Made by a program: the position numbers and the translations under genes. From the NCBI RefSeq assembly GCF_014495845.1, contig NZ_CP061080.1, positions 1 through 64,000 of the forward strand: a stretch of DNA of 64,000 nt. The letters are read 5' to 3'. Below the pieces are notes generated by a model, which was not told where the DNA came from, did no database searches, and was given only the letters and a program-made list of their open reading frames with translations. Positions 25,567 through 34,398 of this stretch are shown one piece after another. This stretch comes from Aquibium microcysteis (GTDB taxonomy: Bacteria; Pseudomonadota; Alphaproteobacteria; Rhizobiales; Rhizobiaceae). The first letter of the stretch is position 1. Every line of letters starts with the position of its first letter.

Positions 25567-26610
25567 TTGACAAGACCCGTTCCAGAGTCCGCGCCCTACC
25601 TCCCCATCGACGATACCACCTTTGCCAGACTGACCGACGCCATGCCGCAGATGGTCTGGTCGACGCGGCCGGACGGGTTCCACGACTACTACAATGCCCA
25701 GTGGTACGCGTTCACCGGCGTCCCCGACGGTTCGACCGACGGGGAAGGATGGGCCGGGATGTTCCATCCCGACGACCAGCCGGCGGCCTGGGATCGCTGG
25801 CGCCGGTCGCTTGCCACGGGCGAGCCCTACGAGGTCGAGTACCGGCTGCGGCACCGCAGCGGGACCTACCGCTGGACGATCGGCCGCGCCCACCCGATCC
25901 GCGACGCGTCGGGCGGGATCGTGCGCTGGATCGGCACCTGCACCGACATTCACGACGCCAAGGTCATCGCCGAGCAGAACGAGATCCTGGGACGCGAGCT
26001 CAGCCACCGCATCAAGAACATCTTCGCGGTGGTCTCGGGGATGATCTCGCTCTCGGCTCGGCAGTTTCCGGAGGCGGCCTCCTTCGCCGAGAAGCTGCGG
26101 CACAGGGTCGGTGCGCTGGGCAGGGCCAATGAATACGCGCGCCCGCACAGCGACCGCTCGAGGCCGGATCACGGCACCACCACGCTGGAGGGACTTCTGT
26201 CGCGGCTGGCCGAACCCTATCCCGCCTATGACGACGGACGCATCCGCATCACCGGCGGGCTCGTCGCCATCGACGATCGCGGTGCGACGCCGATGTCCCT
26301 CATCATCCACGAACTGCTCACGAACGCGCTGAAGTACGGCGCCCTGAGCAACGAGGAGGGTGTGGTCGACATCGTCATGGAGGTAGACGGATCGATGCTG
26401 CGGCTGCGCTGGCGCGAGGCAGAGGGGCCCCGGATCGCCGACGAGCCGGATCATCGCGGCTTCGGGACGCTGCTCGCCGACCTCAGCGTCGAGCGGCAAC
26501 TCGGCGGTGTGATCAGGCGGCGGTGGAACGCCGAGGGACTCGAAGTCGACGTCGATGTGGAACTTGCCCGCCTCGTGCGGACGGAACACGGTCAGCCGTT
26601 TGTGGGCTGA
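25567..26610 (+). CDS. PAS-domain HWE-family sensor histidine kinase
   Basis: A soluble 347-residue kinase. Residues 20-130 form a PAS domain with a PAC tail (GEPYEVEYRLRHRSGTYRW, RWIGTCTDIHDAK). The kinase core is of the HWE/HisKA_2 type: phosphoacceptor His147 in ELSHRIKNIFAVV, N box HELLTNALKYGAL, and the WRE motif of HWE kinases. No membrane segment is present, so it senses a cytoplasmic signal. No ATG or GTG is available before the PAS domain in this frame; the likely start is the TTG at 25567, the next option being ATG 25642, which would cut into the PAS domain. It converges on a receiver-domain gene ending five bases away. Confidence 0.88.
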   Translation: MTRPVPESAPYLPIDDTTFARLTDAMPQMVWSTRPDGFHDYYNAQWYAFTGVPDGSTDGEGWAGMFHPDDQPAAWDRWRRSLATGEPYEVEYRLRHRSGTYRWTIGRAHPIRDASGGIVRWIGTCTDIHDAKVIAEQNEILGRELSHRIKNIFAVVSGMISLSARQFPEAASFAEKLRHRVGALGRANEYARPHSDRSRPDHGTTTLEGLLSRLAEPYPAYDDGRIRITGGLVAIDDRGATPMSLIIHELLTNALKYGALSNEEGVVDIVMEVDGSMLRLRWREAEGPRIADEPDHRGFGTLLADLSVERQLGGVIRRRWNAEGLEVDVDVELARLVRTEHGQPFVG

Positions 26611-26614
26611 CCGG

Positions 26615-27022
26615 TCAGCCCGCGATCGGCTGAAGGCCTGCCGGCGGTGTCTGGCCCCCGCCGAGAGCCGCCCACCCGACCACGTCGAGCAGCGTGCCGG
26701 TATCGGCCGGCTTGGTGAGCACGCCGAGCGCGCCTTCGACACGGCCGACGACCAGCGCGGGATTGGCCGTCACGAAGATCACTCGGGTGCCCTGGCGGAC
26801 CAGTGCCGCTCCGACCTCGGGGCCGGTGACGCCGTCGGCGAGATGCAGATCGACCAGCGCGATGTCGGGACGATCCGCCTGGGCCAGCGCCAACGCTTCC
26901 GCGCGCGTCGCCGCGATCCCGCACACGGAATAGCCGGCGTCCTGAAGCGCCGCCTCCATGTCCAGCGCGATCAGGAACTCGTCCTCCACGATGAGGACAA
27001 TCTGCTGCCGACCTTCCAACAC
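26615..27022 (-). CDS. single-domain response regulator (receiver only)
   Basis: A 135-residue CheY-like receiver with no output domain: acidic pair in VEDEFL, phosphoacceptor Asp in IALVDLHLADG, Thr in VIFVTANP and Lys in VLTKPAD. I place the start at the GTG at 27022, with AGGAAA six bases upstream; other start codons would lengthen the N-terminus without homology. Stand-alone receivers of this type work in phosphorelays and commonly pair with HWE kinases. The HWE kinase gene at 25567 converges on it, making it the likely partner. Confidence 0.85.
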   Translation of the reverse strand: MLEGRQQIVLIVEDEFLIALDMEAALQDAGYSVCGIAATRAEALALAQADRPDIALVDLHLADGVTGPEVGAALVRQGTRVIFVTANPALVVGRVEGALGVLTKPADTGTLLDVVGWAALGGGQTPPAGLQPIAG

Positions 27023-27111
27023 TTCCGCTTTCCTACGAAAAACACACCGATACGAGGGCTCCCTCAACTCGTCTGCAGTGGTTTGGTTCCATCGTCCCGC
27101 TTGCGGTCCGC

Positions 27112-28287
27112 TCAGTCCTCCACGGTCGCCGCCGCCGCCAGCGCCCGCGACAGATCGGCCTCTATGTCCTCGACGTCCTCGAGCCCGATCTGCAGGCGCA
27201 GCACCGGGCCCTCGTAATCGCCCTTGGCCACGGTGCGGTCGCCGAGCCAGACGTGGACGGCGAGGCATTCGTAGCCGCCCCAGGAATAGCCGAGGCCGAA
27301 GATTTTCAGCGCGTCGAGGAAGGCGTGCGCCTTCTTGGTTCCGCCGCCGTCGAGCACGATCGAGAAGATGCCCGAGGACCCGGTGAAGTCGCGCTTCCAG
27401 ATCGCGTGGCCCGGATGGCTCTCGAGCGCCGGATGCAGCACCCGCGCGACGCCCGGCTGCCCTTCCAGCCAGCGCGCCACCGCGAGCGCGCTCTTCTGGT
27501 GCCGGTCGAGCCGCACGCCCATGGTGCGCAGCCCGCGCAGCACCTGGTAGACGTCGTCGGGTGCCGCGCAGCAGCCGAGCGTCAGGAAGGTCTCGTGCAG
27601 CTGCGGCCAGCAGGCGGCGTTGGCCGAGACGGTGCCGAGCAGCACGTCGGAATGGCCCGCCGGATATTTCGTCGCGGCATGGATGGAGATGTCGACGCCG
27701 TGGTCGAGCGGCCGGAAATAGAGCGGCGTCGCCCAGGTGTTGTCCATCATCACCACCGCGCCGCCGGCATGCGCCGCTCTGGCGATCGCCGGAATGTCCT
27801 GCATCTCGAAGGTGTTGGAGCCCGGCGCCTCGGTGAACACCACCTTCGTGTTCGGCTGCATCAGCGCGGCAATGCCTGCGCCGACATGGGGATCGTAATA
27901 GGTGACCTCGACGCCGAGCCGCTTCAGCATCGTGTCGGAGAAGCGCCGCGTCGGATTGTAGACGGAATCGACGATCAGCGCATGGTCGCCCGCCGACAGG
28001 AAGGCGAGCAGCGGCACCGTCACCGCGGCGAGGCCCGACGGGACGAGGATGGTGCCGGCCGAGCCCTCCAGCTCGTCGATCGCCGCGCACAGCGCGTCCG
28101 TGGTCGGCGTGCCGCGCGTGCCGTAGGTGTATTTCTGGTTCCGCGCCGCCATGGTCGCGGCGTCGGGAAAGAGCACGGTCGAGGCGTGCACCACTGGCGG
28201 ATTGACGAAGCCGTGATAGTCGCGCGGATCGTTGCCCATGTGCGCCAGCCGCGTGTTCACGCCCTTCGTCTCGTCTCGGTTCTGCAT
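27112..28287 (-). CDS. metC: cystathionine beta-lyase
   Basis: A 391-residue PLP enzyme of the Cys/Met metabolism family, cleaving cystathionine to homocysteine, pyruvate and ammonia. The PLP-anchoring Lys207 is in SIHAATKYPAGHSD; the substrate-site TYGTRGTPTTDAL and the FTEAPGSNTFEMQD and DNTWATPLYF motifs are those of the alphaproteobacterial MetC branch. The ATG at 28287 has GGAG nine bases upstream, so the open frame to 28356 is not needed. It is transcribed divergently from aapJ across a 381-base gap and is monocistronic. I see no SAM riboswitch in its leader. Confidence 0.92.
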   Translation of the reverse strand: MQNRDETKGVNTRLAHMGNDPRDYHGFVNPPVVHASTVLFPDAATMAARNQKYTYGTRGTPTTDALCAAIDELEGSAGTILVPSGLAAVTVPLLAFLSAGDHALIVDSVYNPTRRFSDTMLKRLGVEVTYYDPHVGAGIAALMQPNTKVVFTEAPGSNTFEMQDIPAIARAAHAGGAVVMMDNTWATPLYFRPLDHGVDISIHAATKYPAGHSDVLLGTVSANAACWPQLHETFLTLGCCAAPDDVYQVLRGLRTMGVRLDRHQKSALAVARWLEGQPGVARVLHPALESHPGHAIWKRDFTGSSGIFSIVLDGGGTKKAHAFLDALKIFGLGYSWGGYECLAVHVWLGDRTVAKGDYEGPVLRLQIGLEDVEDIEADLSRALAAAATVED

Positions 28288-28668
28288 GTCCGGCTTCTCC
28301 GTCGACAGCGGTTGCGACTGTCGAGCCATAGGACGGGCCGGCGCGGCACGCAACATCCCCGGAGCCTACGGTGGGACGCCGCCCAAGCCGGTGGCACGCG
28401 CGCCTCGCATCTGCCGAAATCGACGGCACGATCCCGATCTGACGTGATTTCGAACTGCAAATGCGTGTGAAACGCCGTGAAACGCTGGCCCAATGATCCA
28501 TTCGCCCTTGACCAAACGGACATAATCGCCTTCGATGCCTGCGTGACGGGAGATGCAGGGGGCGTGCCGAGACGGCACGTGATCGCCGGAGGGTTTGGCG
28601 CCTGCAACAACTCCCGCGAGGGTAATGAAAATCCGGGATCCACCGGAGCGAACAAAGGGTTTCAGGTT
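28288..28668. promoter_or_regulatory. divergent regulatory region between metC and aapJ
   Basis: This 381-base gap must contain the metC and aapJ promoters. The visible structure is a direct repeat GTGAAACGC at 28467-28475 and 28477-28485, one helical turn apart, which could be a regulator site. I could not find a convincing -35/-10 pair. An in-frame extension of aapJ upstream to 28477 is not credible because the signal peptide starts at 28669. Confidence 0.4.
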
Positions 28669-29700
28669 ATGAAAACGACGATCTTGACGGGCGTACTCGG
28701 CGCCGCCGCATTCGGGCTCGCTGCTTCCGCCGCATCGGCCGCCACGCTCGACGACGTGAAGGCCAAGGGCTTCGTCCAGTGCGGCGTCAACACCGGCCTC
28801 GCCGGCTTCGCCTCGCCGGACAATGCCGGCAACTGGTCCGGCTTCGACGTCGACATCTGCAAGGCGGTGGCCGCGGCGATCTTCGGCGATGCCACCAAGG
28901 TGAAGTATACCCCGACCACCGCCAAGGAGCGCTTCCCCGCGCTGCAGTCGGGCGAAATCGACCTCCTGGCGCGCAACACCACCTGGACGCTCACCCGCGA
29001 CACTGCCAACGGCTTCAACTTCGCCGGCGTGAACTACTATGACGGCCAGGGCTTCATGATCAACGCCAAGAACCTGCCGGGCGTCAATTCCGCCCTGCAA
29101 CTCTCCGGCGCCTCCGTCTGCGTCCAGACCGGTACGACCACCGAGCTCAACCTCGCCGACTACTTCCGTGCCAACAACATGGAATACAACCCCGTCGTCT
29201 TCGAGAAGCTCGAAGAGGTGAACGCCGCCTATGATTCCGGCCGCTGCGACGTCTACACCACCGACCAGTCGGGCCTCTACTCGATCCGGCTGACGCTGGC
29301 GGCGCCGGACGATCACGTCGTGCTGCCCGAGATCATCTCCAAGGAGCCGCTCGGACCCGCCGTCCGCCAGGGCGACGACCAGTGGTTCGACATCGTCAAG
29401 TGGACGCTGAACGCCATGATCACGGCCGAGGAACTCGGCATCACCTCCGAGAACGTCGAGGAGATGAAGGGCTCGTCCAACCCCGAGATCAAGCGCATCC
29501 TCGGCCAGGAAGCCGAGTCCAAGCTCGGCGCCTCGCTCGGCCTGTCGGAGGACTGGGTCGTCAACGTCGTCAAGGCGGTCGGCAATTACGGCGAGAGCTT
29601 CGAGCGCAACATCGGCACCGGATCGCCGCTGAAGATCGCCCGCGGGCTCAACCAGCTCTGGACCAAGGGCGGGCTGATGTACGCCCCGCCGATCCGCTAA
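28669..29700 (+). CDS. aapJ: general L-amino acid ABC transporter, periplasmic binding protein
   Basis: A 343-residue binding protein with a signal peptide cleaved after ASA (about residue 24). The mature sequence follows AapJ of Rhizobium closely: ATLDDVKAKGFVQCGVNTGL, FASPDNAGNWSGFDVDICKA, TAKERFPALQSGEIDLLARN and RQGDDQWFDIVKWTLNAMI. It captures a broad range of L-amino acids for the AapQMP importer encoded next. A GC-rich stem-loop directly follows, as is common after binding-protein genes that are expressed above their permease partners. Confidence 0.96.
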   Translation: MKTTILTGVLGAAAFGLAASAASAATLDDVKAKGFVQCGVNTGLAGFASPDNAGNWSGFDVDICKAVAAAIFGDATKVKYTPTTAKERFPALQSGEIDLLARNTTWTLTRDTANGFNFAGVNYYDGQGFMINAKNLPGVNSALQLSGASVCVQTGTTTELNLADYFRANNMEYNPVVFEKLEEVNAAYDSGRCDVYTTDQSGLYSIRLTLAAPDDHVVLPEIISKEPLGPAVRQGDDQWFDIVKWTLNAMITAEELGITSENVEEMKGSSNPEIKRILGQEAESKLGASLGLSEDWVVNVVKAVGNYGESFERNIGTGSPLKIARGLNQLWTKGGLMYAPPIR

Positions 29701-29716
29701 GGGCAAGTCAACGGAA

Positions 29717-29741
29717 CCGGGGGGCGCCTGCCGCCCCCCGG
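29717..29741 (+). terminator. stem-loop attenuator between aapJ and aapQ
   Basis: CCGGGGGGCG and CGCCCCCCGG form a perfect 10-bp stem with loop CCTGC, 16 bases after the aapJ stop. It lacks a full T-run, so it more likely protects the aapJ transcript 3' end and partly terminates, raising AapJ over AapQMP. Confidence 0.6.
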
Positions 29742-29805
29742 ACCCTTCTCGACCGGAACCCGGTGGCGGCTCATTGCCGGCCGGATACTTCCCGAAAGGT
29801 CCCCG

Positions 29806-30996
29806 ATGGCTTCCCAGGAAACGCTGCGCGACGACAGCGCCTCCCGCTCGTCGATCCTCTACGATCCGAAAATCCGCAGTATCGTCTTCCAGATCCTCGT
29901 CTTCGTGGTGCTGGCGCTGGCGGTCTTGTGGATCGTCAACAACACGATCGACAATCTGCAACGCAATAATACTGCGACCGGATACGGATTCCTTACCAGC
30001 CGGGCCGGTTTCGACATCGCAATTTCGCTGATCCCCTTCAGCTCTGATTCGAACTTCGGGCGTGCCCTCGTCGTCGGCTTCCTGAACACGCTGATGGTCG
30101 CGGCCGTCGGCATCGTCACCGCCACGATCGTCGGCTTCCTGATCGGCATCGGCCGGCTGTCGAAGAACTGGCTGATCTCGCGGATCTGCACGGTCTATGT
30201 CGAGGTCTTCCGCAACATCCCGCCGCTGCTCGTCATCTTCTTCTGGTATCTCGGCGTGCTGTCGGTGCTGCCGCTGCCGCGCGACTCCATCGAACTGCCC
30301 TTCTCCAGCTACCTGAACAGCCGCGGCTTCTTCTTTCCGCGCGCGATCTGGGGAGAGGGCGCCTGGCTGATCCCCGTGGCGCTCGTCGTCGGCATCGCCA
30401 TGGCCTGGTTCGTCGCCCGCCAAGCCCGCGCGCGCCAGATGGCGACCGGGCAGACCTTCCCGGTGCTCTGGACGTCGCTCGGGCTGATCGTCGGCCTGCC
30501 GGTGGTCGCCTTCCTCGCGATGGGCGCGCCGCTTTCGTTCGACTATCCAGTGCTCGGCACCTTCAATCTGAACGGCGGCTTCACCGTGAAGCCGGAGTTC
30601 CTCGCACTCTACCTGGCGCTGTCCTTCTACACCGCCTCCTTCATCGCCGAGATCGTGCGCGCGGGCATCCTCGGCGTCTCGCACGGCCAGTCGGAGGCGA
30701 GCTACGCGCTCGGCCTGCGGCCCGGCCAGGCGCTGCGCCTCGTCGTCGTGCCGCAGGCCATGCGCATCGTCATCCCGCCACTGACCAGCCAGTACCTGAA
30801 CCTGACCAAGAACTCCTCGCTCGCCGTGGCGATCGGCTATCCCGACCTCGTCGCCATCGGCGGCACGGTCCTCAACCAGACCGGCCAGTCGATCGAGGTC
30901 GTCGCCATCTGGATGGTGGTCTATCTCGGGCTCAGCCTCACCACCTCGGTGTTCATGAACTGGTTCAATTCCCGCATGGCGCTGGTGGAGCGATAG
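29806..30996 (+). CDS. aapQ: general L-amino acid ABC transporter permease AapQ
   Basis: A 396-residue polar-amino-acid permease with a long insertion between the first spans, typical of AapQ. Recognisable are DPKIRSIVFQILVFVVLAL, TVYVEVFRNIPPLLVIFFWY, and the EAA loop ALGLRPGQALRLVVVPQAMR. It forms the membrane heterodimer with AapM. It begins 105 bases after aapJ, beyond the stem-loop, and is followed six bases later by aapM. Confidence 0.96.
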   Translation: MASQETLRDDSASRSSILYDPKIRSIVFQILVFVVLALAVLWIVNNTIDNLQRNNTATGYGFLTSRAGFDIAISLIPFSSDSNFGRALVVGFLNTLMVAAVGIVTATIVGFLIGIGRLSKNWLISRICTVYVEVFRNIPPLLVIFFWYLGVLSVLPLPRDSIELPFSSYLNSRGFFFPRAIWGEGAWLIPVALVVGIAMAWFVARQARARQMATGQTFPVLWTSLGLIVGLPVVAFLAMGAPLSFDYPVLGTFNLNGGFTVKPEFLALYLALSFYTASFIAEIVRAGILGVSHGQSEASYALGLRPGQALRLVVVPQAMRIVIPPLTSQYLNLTKNSSLAVAIGYPDLVAIGGTVLNQTGQSIEVVAIWMVVYLGLSLTTSVFMNWFNSRMALVER

Positions 30997-31002
30997 TCCG
31001 AC

Positions 31003-32160
31003 ATGCAAGAGCACGACATCTCCTTCGTCCGCGCCGAGATGCTGGCCAATGCGCCGCCGCCGGCGAGCGAGCGCGGCATCGTGCGCTGGCTGCGCATCAA
31101 CATGCTGGCGACGCCGGCCGACATCGTCCTGACGCTCGTCGGCCTGCTGCTCGTGGCGCTCATCGTCCCGCCCCTGCTGAACTGGGCGCTGTTCAGCGCG
31201 GTCTGGACCGGACCCGACCGCTCCGTCTGCGCCACGCTCGCCCAGGGCGGCATCCAGCCGGAAGGCTGGTCGGGCGCCTGCTGGGCCTTCGTCGGCGCGA
31301 AGTTCGAGCAGTTCATGTTCGGCCGCTACCCGCTCGACGAGCGCTGGCGCGTGATGCTCGTGGCCGCGATGTTCGTGGTGCTGCTCGTGCCGCTGCTGAT
31401 CCCCAGGGTTCCGCGGAAGGGCCTCAACGCCGTCGTCTTCTTCTTCGTCTTCCCGATCGTCTCCTTCTTCCTGCTGGTCGGCGGCTCCTTCGGCCTCGAC
31501 TATGTCGAGACATCGCTGTGGGGCGGGCTCCTGGTGACGCTGGTGCTGTCCTTCGTCGGCATCTCGGTGTCGCTGCCGCTCGGCATCGTGCTGGCGCTCG
31601 GCCGCCGCTCCAAGATGCCGGTGGTCAAGATGCTCTGCGTCATCTTCATCGAGGCGGTGCGCGGCGTGCCGCTGGTCACCGTGCTGTTCATGGCGAGCGT
31701 GATGTTCCCGCTGTTCCTGCCGGCGGGCGTCAATTTCGACAAGTTCCTGCGCGCGCTGGTCGGCGTTTCGCTCTTCGCCTCCGCCTACATGGCCGAGGTG
31801 ATCCGCGGCGGCCTGCAGGCGATCCCGAAAGGCCAGTACGAAGGCGCTGATTCGCTCGGCCTCGGCTACTGGCAGAAGATGTACCTGATCGTCCTGCCGC
31901 AGGCGCTGAAGCTCGTCATCCCCGGCATCGTCAACACCTTCATCGGCCTGTTCAAGGACACGAGCCTCGTCTCCATCATCGGCATGTTCGACCTGCTCGG
32001 CATCGTGCGCCAGAACTTCTCGGACGCCGCCTGGGCCTCGCCGCAGACGCCGATGTCGGGGCTCGTTTTCGCCGGCTTCGTCTTCTGGATCTTCTGCTTC
32101 GGCATGTCGCGCTATTCCATCTTCATGGAGCGGCGGCTGGATACCGGACACAAGCGATAG
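31003..32160 (+). CDS. aapM: general L-amino acid ABC transporter permease AapM
   Basis: A 385-residue permease, the partner of AapQ. A soluble insertion between residues about 65 and 110 contains [19 protein letters not shown], typical of AapM. The ATPase-docking loop is [20 protein letters not shown]. The gene lies six bases after aapQ and 43 before aapP. Confidence 0.96.
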   Translation: MQEHDISFVRAEMLANAPPPASERGIVRWLRINMLATPADIVLTLVGLLLVALIVPPLLNWALFSAVWTGPDRSVCATLAQGGIQPEGWSGACWAFVGAKFEQFMFGRYPLDERWRVMLVAAMFVVLLVPLLIPRVPRKGLNAVVFFFVFPIVSFFLLVGGSFGLDYVETSLWGGLLVTLVLSFVGISVSLPLGIVLALGRRSKMPVVKMLCVIFIEAVRGVPLVTVLFMASVMFPLFLPAGVNFDKFLRALVGVSLFASAYMAEVIRGGLQAIPKGQYEGADSLGLGYWQKMYLIVLPQALKLVIPGIVNTFIGLFKDTSLVSIIGMFDLLGIVRQNFSDAAWASPQTPMSGLVFAGFVFWIFCFGMSRYSIFMERRLDTGHKR

Positions 32161-32203
32161 GCCGCCGGAAGAACGGCCCTCGCCAACGACAAGGGGAACT
32201 GAC

Positions 32204-33004
32204 ATGGCTGAAAACAGCGCCGCCGCCGAGGACATCGCGGTCGACCGGTCGAAGATGCAGGTCTCCAAGACCGACGTCGCCGTCGAGATCGTCGGCATGC
32301 ACAAATGGTACGGCGATTTCCACGTGCTGAAGGACATCAACCTCAAGGTCATGCGCGGCGAGCGCATCGTCATCGCCGGCCCGTCGGGTTCGGGCAAGTC
32401 GACGATGATCCGCTGCATCAACCGGCTGGAGGAGCACCAGAAGGGCAAGATCGTCGTCGACGGCATCGAGCTCACCAACGACCTGAAGAAGATCGACGAG
32501 GTGCGCCGCGAGGTCGGCATGGTGTTCCAGCACTTCAACCTCTTCCCGCATCTCACCATCCTGGAGAACTGCACGCTCGCCCCGATCTGGGTGCGCAAGA
32601 TGCCGAAGAAGCAGGCCGAGGAGGTGGCGATGCACTTCCTCAAGCGCGTCAAGATCCCCGAACAGGCCGGCAAATATCCGGGCCAGCTCTCCGGCGGCCA
32701 GCAGCAGCGCGTGGCGATCGCCCGGTCGCTCTGCATGAACCCGCGCATCATGCTGTTCGACGAGCCGACCTCGGCGCTCGACCCGGAGATGATCAAGGAG
32801 GTGCTGGAGACCATGGTGGGGCTCGCGGAGGAGGGCATGACCATGCTCTGCGTCACCCACGAGATGGGCTTCGCCCGCCAGGTCGCCAACCGGGTCATCT
32901 TCATGGACCAGGGCCAGATCGTCGAGCAGAACGAGCCCGACGCGTTCTTCGACAACCCGCAGCACGAGCGCACCAAACTGTTCCTGAGCCAGATCCTGCA
33001 CTGA
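32204..33004 (+). CDS. aapP: general L-amino acid ABC transporter ATP-binding protein
   Basis: A 266-residue polar-amino-acid ATPase: Walker [12 protein letters not shown] loop [13 protein letters not shown], signature [15 protein letters not shown], Walker [15 protein letters not shown], switch [17 protein letters not shown] precedes the ATG. It completes the aapJQMP operon. The frame of the following DUF2459 gene begins right at its end, so that gene may be transcribed with it. Confidence 0.96.
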   Translation: MAENSAAAEDIAVDRSKMQVSKTDVAVEIVGMHKWYGDFHVLKDINLKVMRGERIVIAGPSGSGKSTMIRCINRLEEHQKGKIVVDGIELTNDLKKIDEVRREVGMVFQHFNLFPHLTILENCTLAPIWVRKMPKKQAEEVAMHFLKRVKIPEQAGKYPGQLSGGQQQRVAIARSLCMNPRIMLFDEPTSALDPEMIKEVLETMVGLAEEGMTMLCVTHEMGFARQVANRVIFMDQGQIVEQNEPDAFFDNPQHERTKLFLSQILH

Positions 33005-33033
33005 CGGGCGCCGGTCGCGCGACGGGGCGGCCC

Positions 33034-33708
33034 GTGCGCCGGCTGCTGCGCCGGGGCCTCCGGGTCCTCGCCGTCGCGATCGTCGCGGTGGCGGCCGGTG
33101 TGCTGGTGCCGCGCCCGATGCTGCCCGCACCGCAGGCCGCCGGGACAGGCGAGGGGCCGCGCCGCACGGTGCTCCTGCTGTCGAACCCGATCCACACCGA
33201 CATCGCCCTCCCGGCGGACCCCGACATCCGCGCCCGCTTCGCGGCGCTGGCGGCCGACGGCCTGCCGATCGGCGATCCGGCCGTGCGCTGGCTGGTCGTC
33301 GGCTGGGGCGGGCGCTCCTTCTACGTCGAGACGCCGACCTGGGCCGACCTGAAACCGCTGCCGGTGCTGCGGGCCTTCACGCTCGACCGGTCGGTGATGC
33401 ATGTCGCGGTGGCAGGCGACATCCCGCTCTCCCACCCGGCCGTGACGGCGCTCGCGCTCGACGCGGCGGGTTTCGAAGCCCTGCTCGACCATGTCGAGGC
33501 GAGCTTCGTGGCGCCGGACGGCCGCTTCCGGCTCGTCGCGCCGGGCTACGGCGCCCATGACCGCTTCTACGAGGCGCATGGCTGGTTCAACGCGCTCGCC
33601 GGCTGCAACGTCTGGACGGCCGCCGCCCTGCGCGCCGCCGGAATCCGCACCGGCGCCTGGACGCCGCTGCCGGTCTTCCTCGGATGGTCGCTGGCCTTGC
33701 ACGGGTAA
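33034..33708 (+). CDS. DUF2459 / TIGR02117 family protein
   Basis: A 224-residue protein with a basic start and one N-terminal membrane helix (about residues 10-28), then a domain matching the TIGR02117/DUF2459 family: LLLSNPIHTDIALPADP, WLVVGWGGRSFYVETPTW, FTLDRSVMHVAV, and CNVWTAAALRAAGI near the end. The family is uncharacterised and appears near urease clusters in some genomes; no urease genes are visible here. The start is uncertain: GTG 33034 with GGGGCGG upstream is my choice, and CTG 33001 is possible. It follows aapP by 29 bases but is probably not functionally linked. Confidence 0.72.
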   Translation: MRRLLRRGLRVLAVAIVAVAAGVLVPRPMLPAPQAAGTGEGPRRTVLLLSNPIHTDIALPADPDIRARFAALAADGLPIGDPAVRWLVVGWGGRSFYVETPTWADLKPLPVLRAFTLDRSVMHVAVAGDIPLSHPAVTALALDAAGFEALLDHVEASFVAPDGRFRLVAPGYGAHDRFYEAHGWFNALAGCNVWTAAALRAAGIRTGAWTPLPVFLGWSLALHG

Positions 33709-33838
33709 ACTGTCCCCATGTTCCGCAAACACCCGCGGGCCGGGAGGCGGCTCTGCCGCCCGGCCTGTCGGGGTCCGGGGAATCTGCTGGGCGGCCGGCG
33801 CAGGGACGGTCATGGCGCCCGCGGCGGCACGGCTCGCC

Positions 33839-34252
33839 TTACGACGTGTCGGGCGCCCGCGGCGGCAGGACGGGCGCGCGCGTGAGCGCGCCGGCACCGG
33901 GGCCGCAGGCGGTCCTGCCGGGCACCCGGTCGCGGCCGCCGGAGCGTTCCAGCACCGCGCCGAGCACCATGGCGAGCCAGCGCAGGCGCCAGGCCATCAG
34001 GACGGCATCCATCGGACCGGCGTCGCCCGGACCGGCCGCGGGCGCGAGTTCGGCCGCCAGAACCGCCGGCTTGACGCCGAGCTCCCAGGCGACGTGGTCG
34101 AGCGCGACGCGTTCGCCGCGGCGCAGGAAGAACAGCACCAGCCACCGCACGGGATGGGCGCGGCAGGCGGCGGCATCGGCCAGGCCGGCCAGCGCGACCA
34201 GCGTCGCGATGATCCGCCTCAGCTTCCGTCCATCCCCCCGCGACCCGCCCAC
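33839..34252 (-). CDS. hypothetical protein with a strong ribosome binding site
   Basis: A 137-residue protein I do not recognise. The case for a real gene is an AAGGAGG ribosome binding site eight bases before the GTG at 34252 and a sequence of normal composition: RRIIATLVALAGLADAAA, then PVRWLVLFFLRRGERVALDH and AMVLGAVLERSG. It has hydrophobic stretches around residues 17-33 and 90-105 but no clear signal peptide. It is convergent with the DUF2459 gene, and its upstream side borders the tandem repeat array at 34399. The longer open frame reaching 34939 runs into the array and is not coding. Confidence 0.55.
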   Translation of the reverse strand: MGGSRGDGRKLRRIIATLVALAGLADAAACRAHPVRWLVLFFLRRGERVALDHVAWELGVKPAVLAAELAPAAGPGDAGPMDAVLMAWRLRWLAMVLGAVLERSGGRDRVPGRTACGPGAGALTRAPVLPPRAPDTS

Positions 34253-34398
34253 GCTCTCGTCCTCCTTCGACCGCGGCGCAGTATGGAGCCGGGGATCGGG
34301 GGTGTGGAAAGAGCGGGCGAATCTTCGTGCAAGCGGTTGATTCTGCTGGCGGTGATGCGGGCGTTCTGCGTGCCCCACTCGCCGGGGGAGGACGGCCG

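Noticed and set aside
28288..28480. A SAM-type riboswitch in the metC leader.
   Set aside because: I could not find the conserved SAM-II or SAM-I core sequences on the minus strand.
28477..28668. An N-terminal extension of AapJ from 28477.
   Set aside because: A normal signal peptide starts at 28669; the extension has no hydrophobic or conserved sequence.
28366..33897. An 1843-codon open frame on the minus strand opposite the aap operon.
   Set aside because: It lies antisense to five well-supported genes, is rich in Arg/His/Asp/Gln typical of a reversed high-GC coding frame, and has no recognisable domain.
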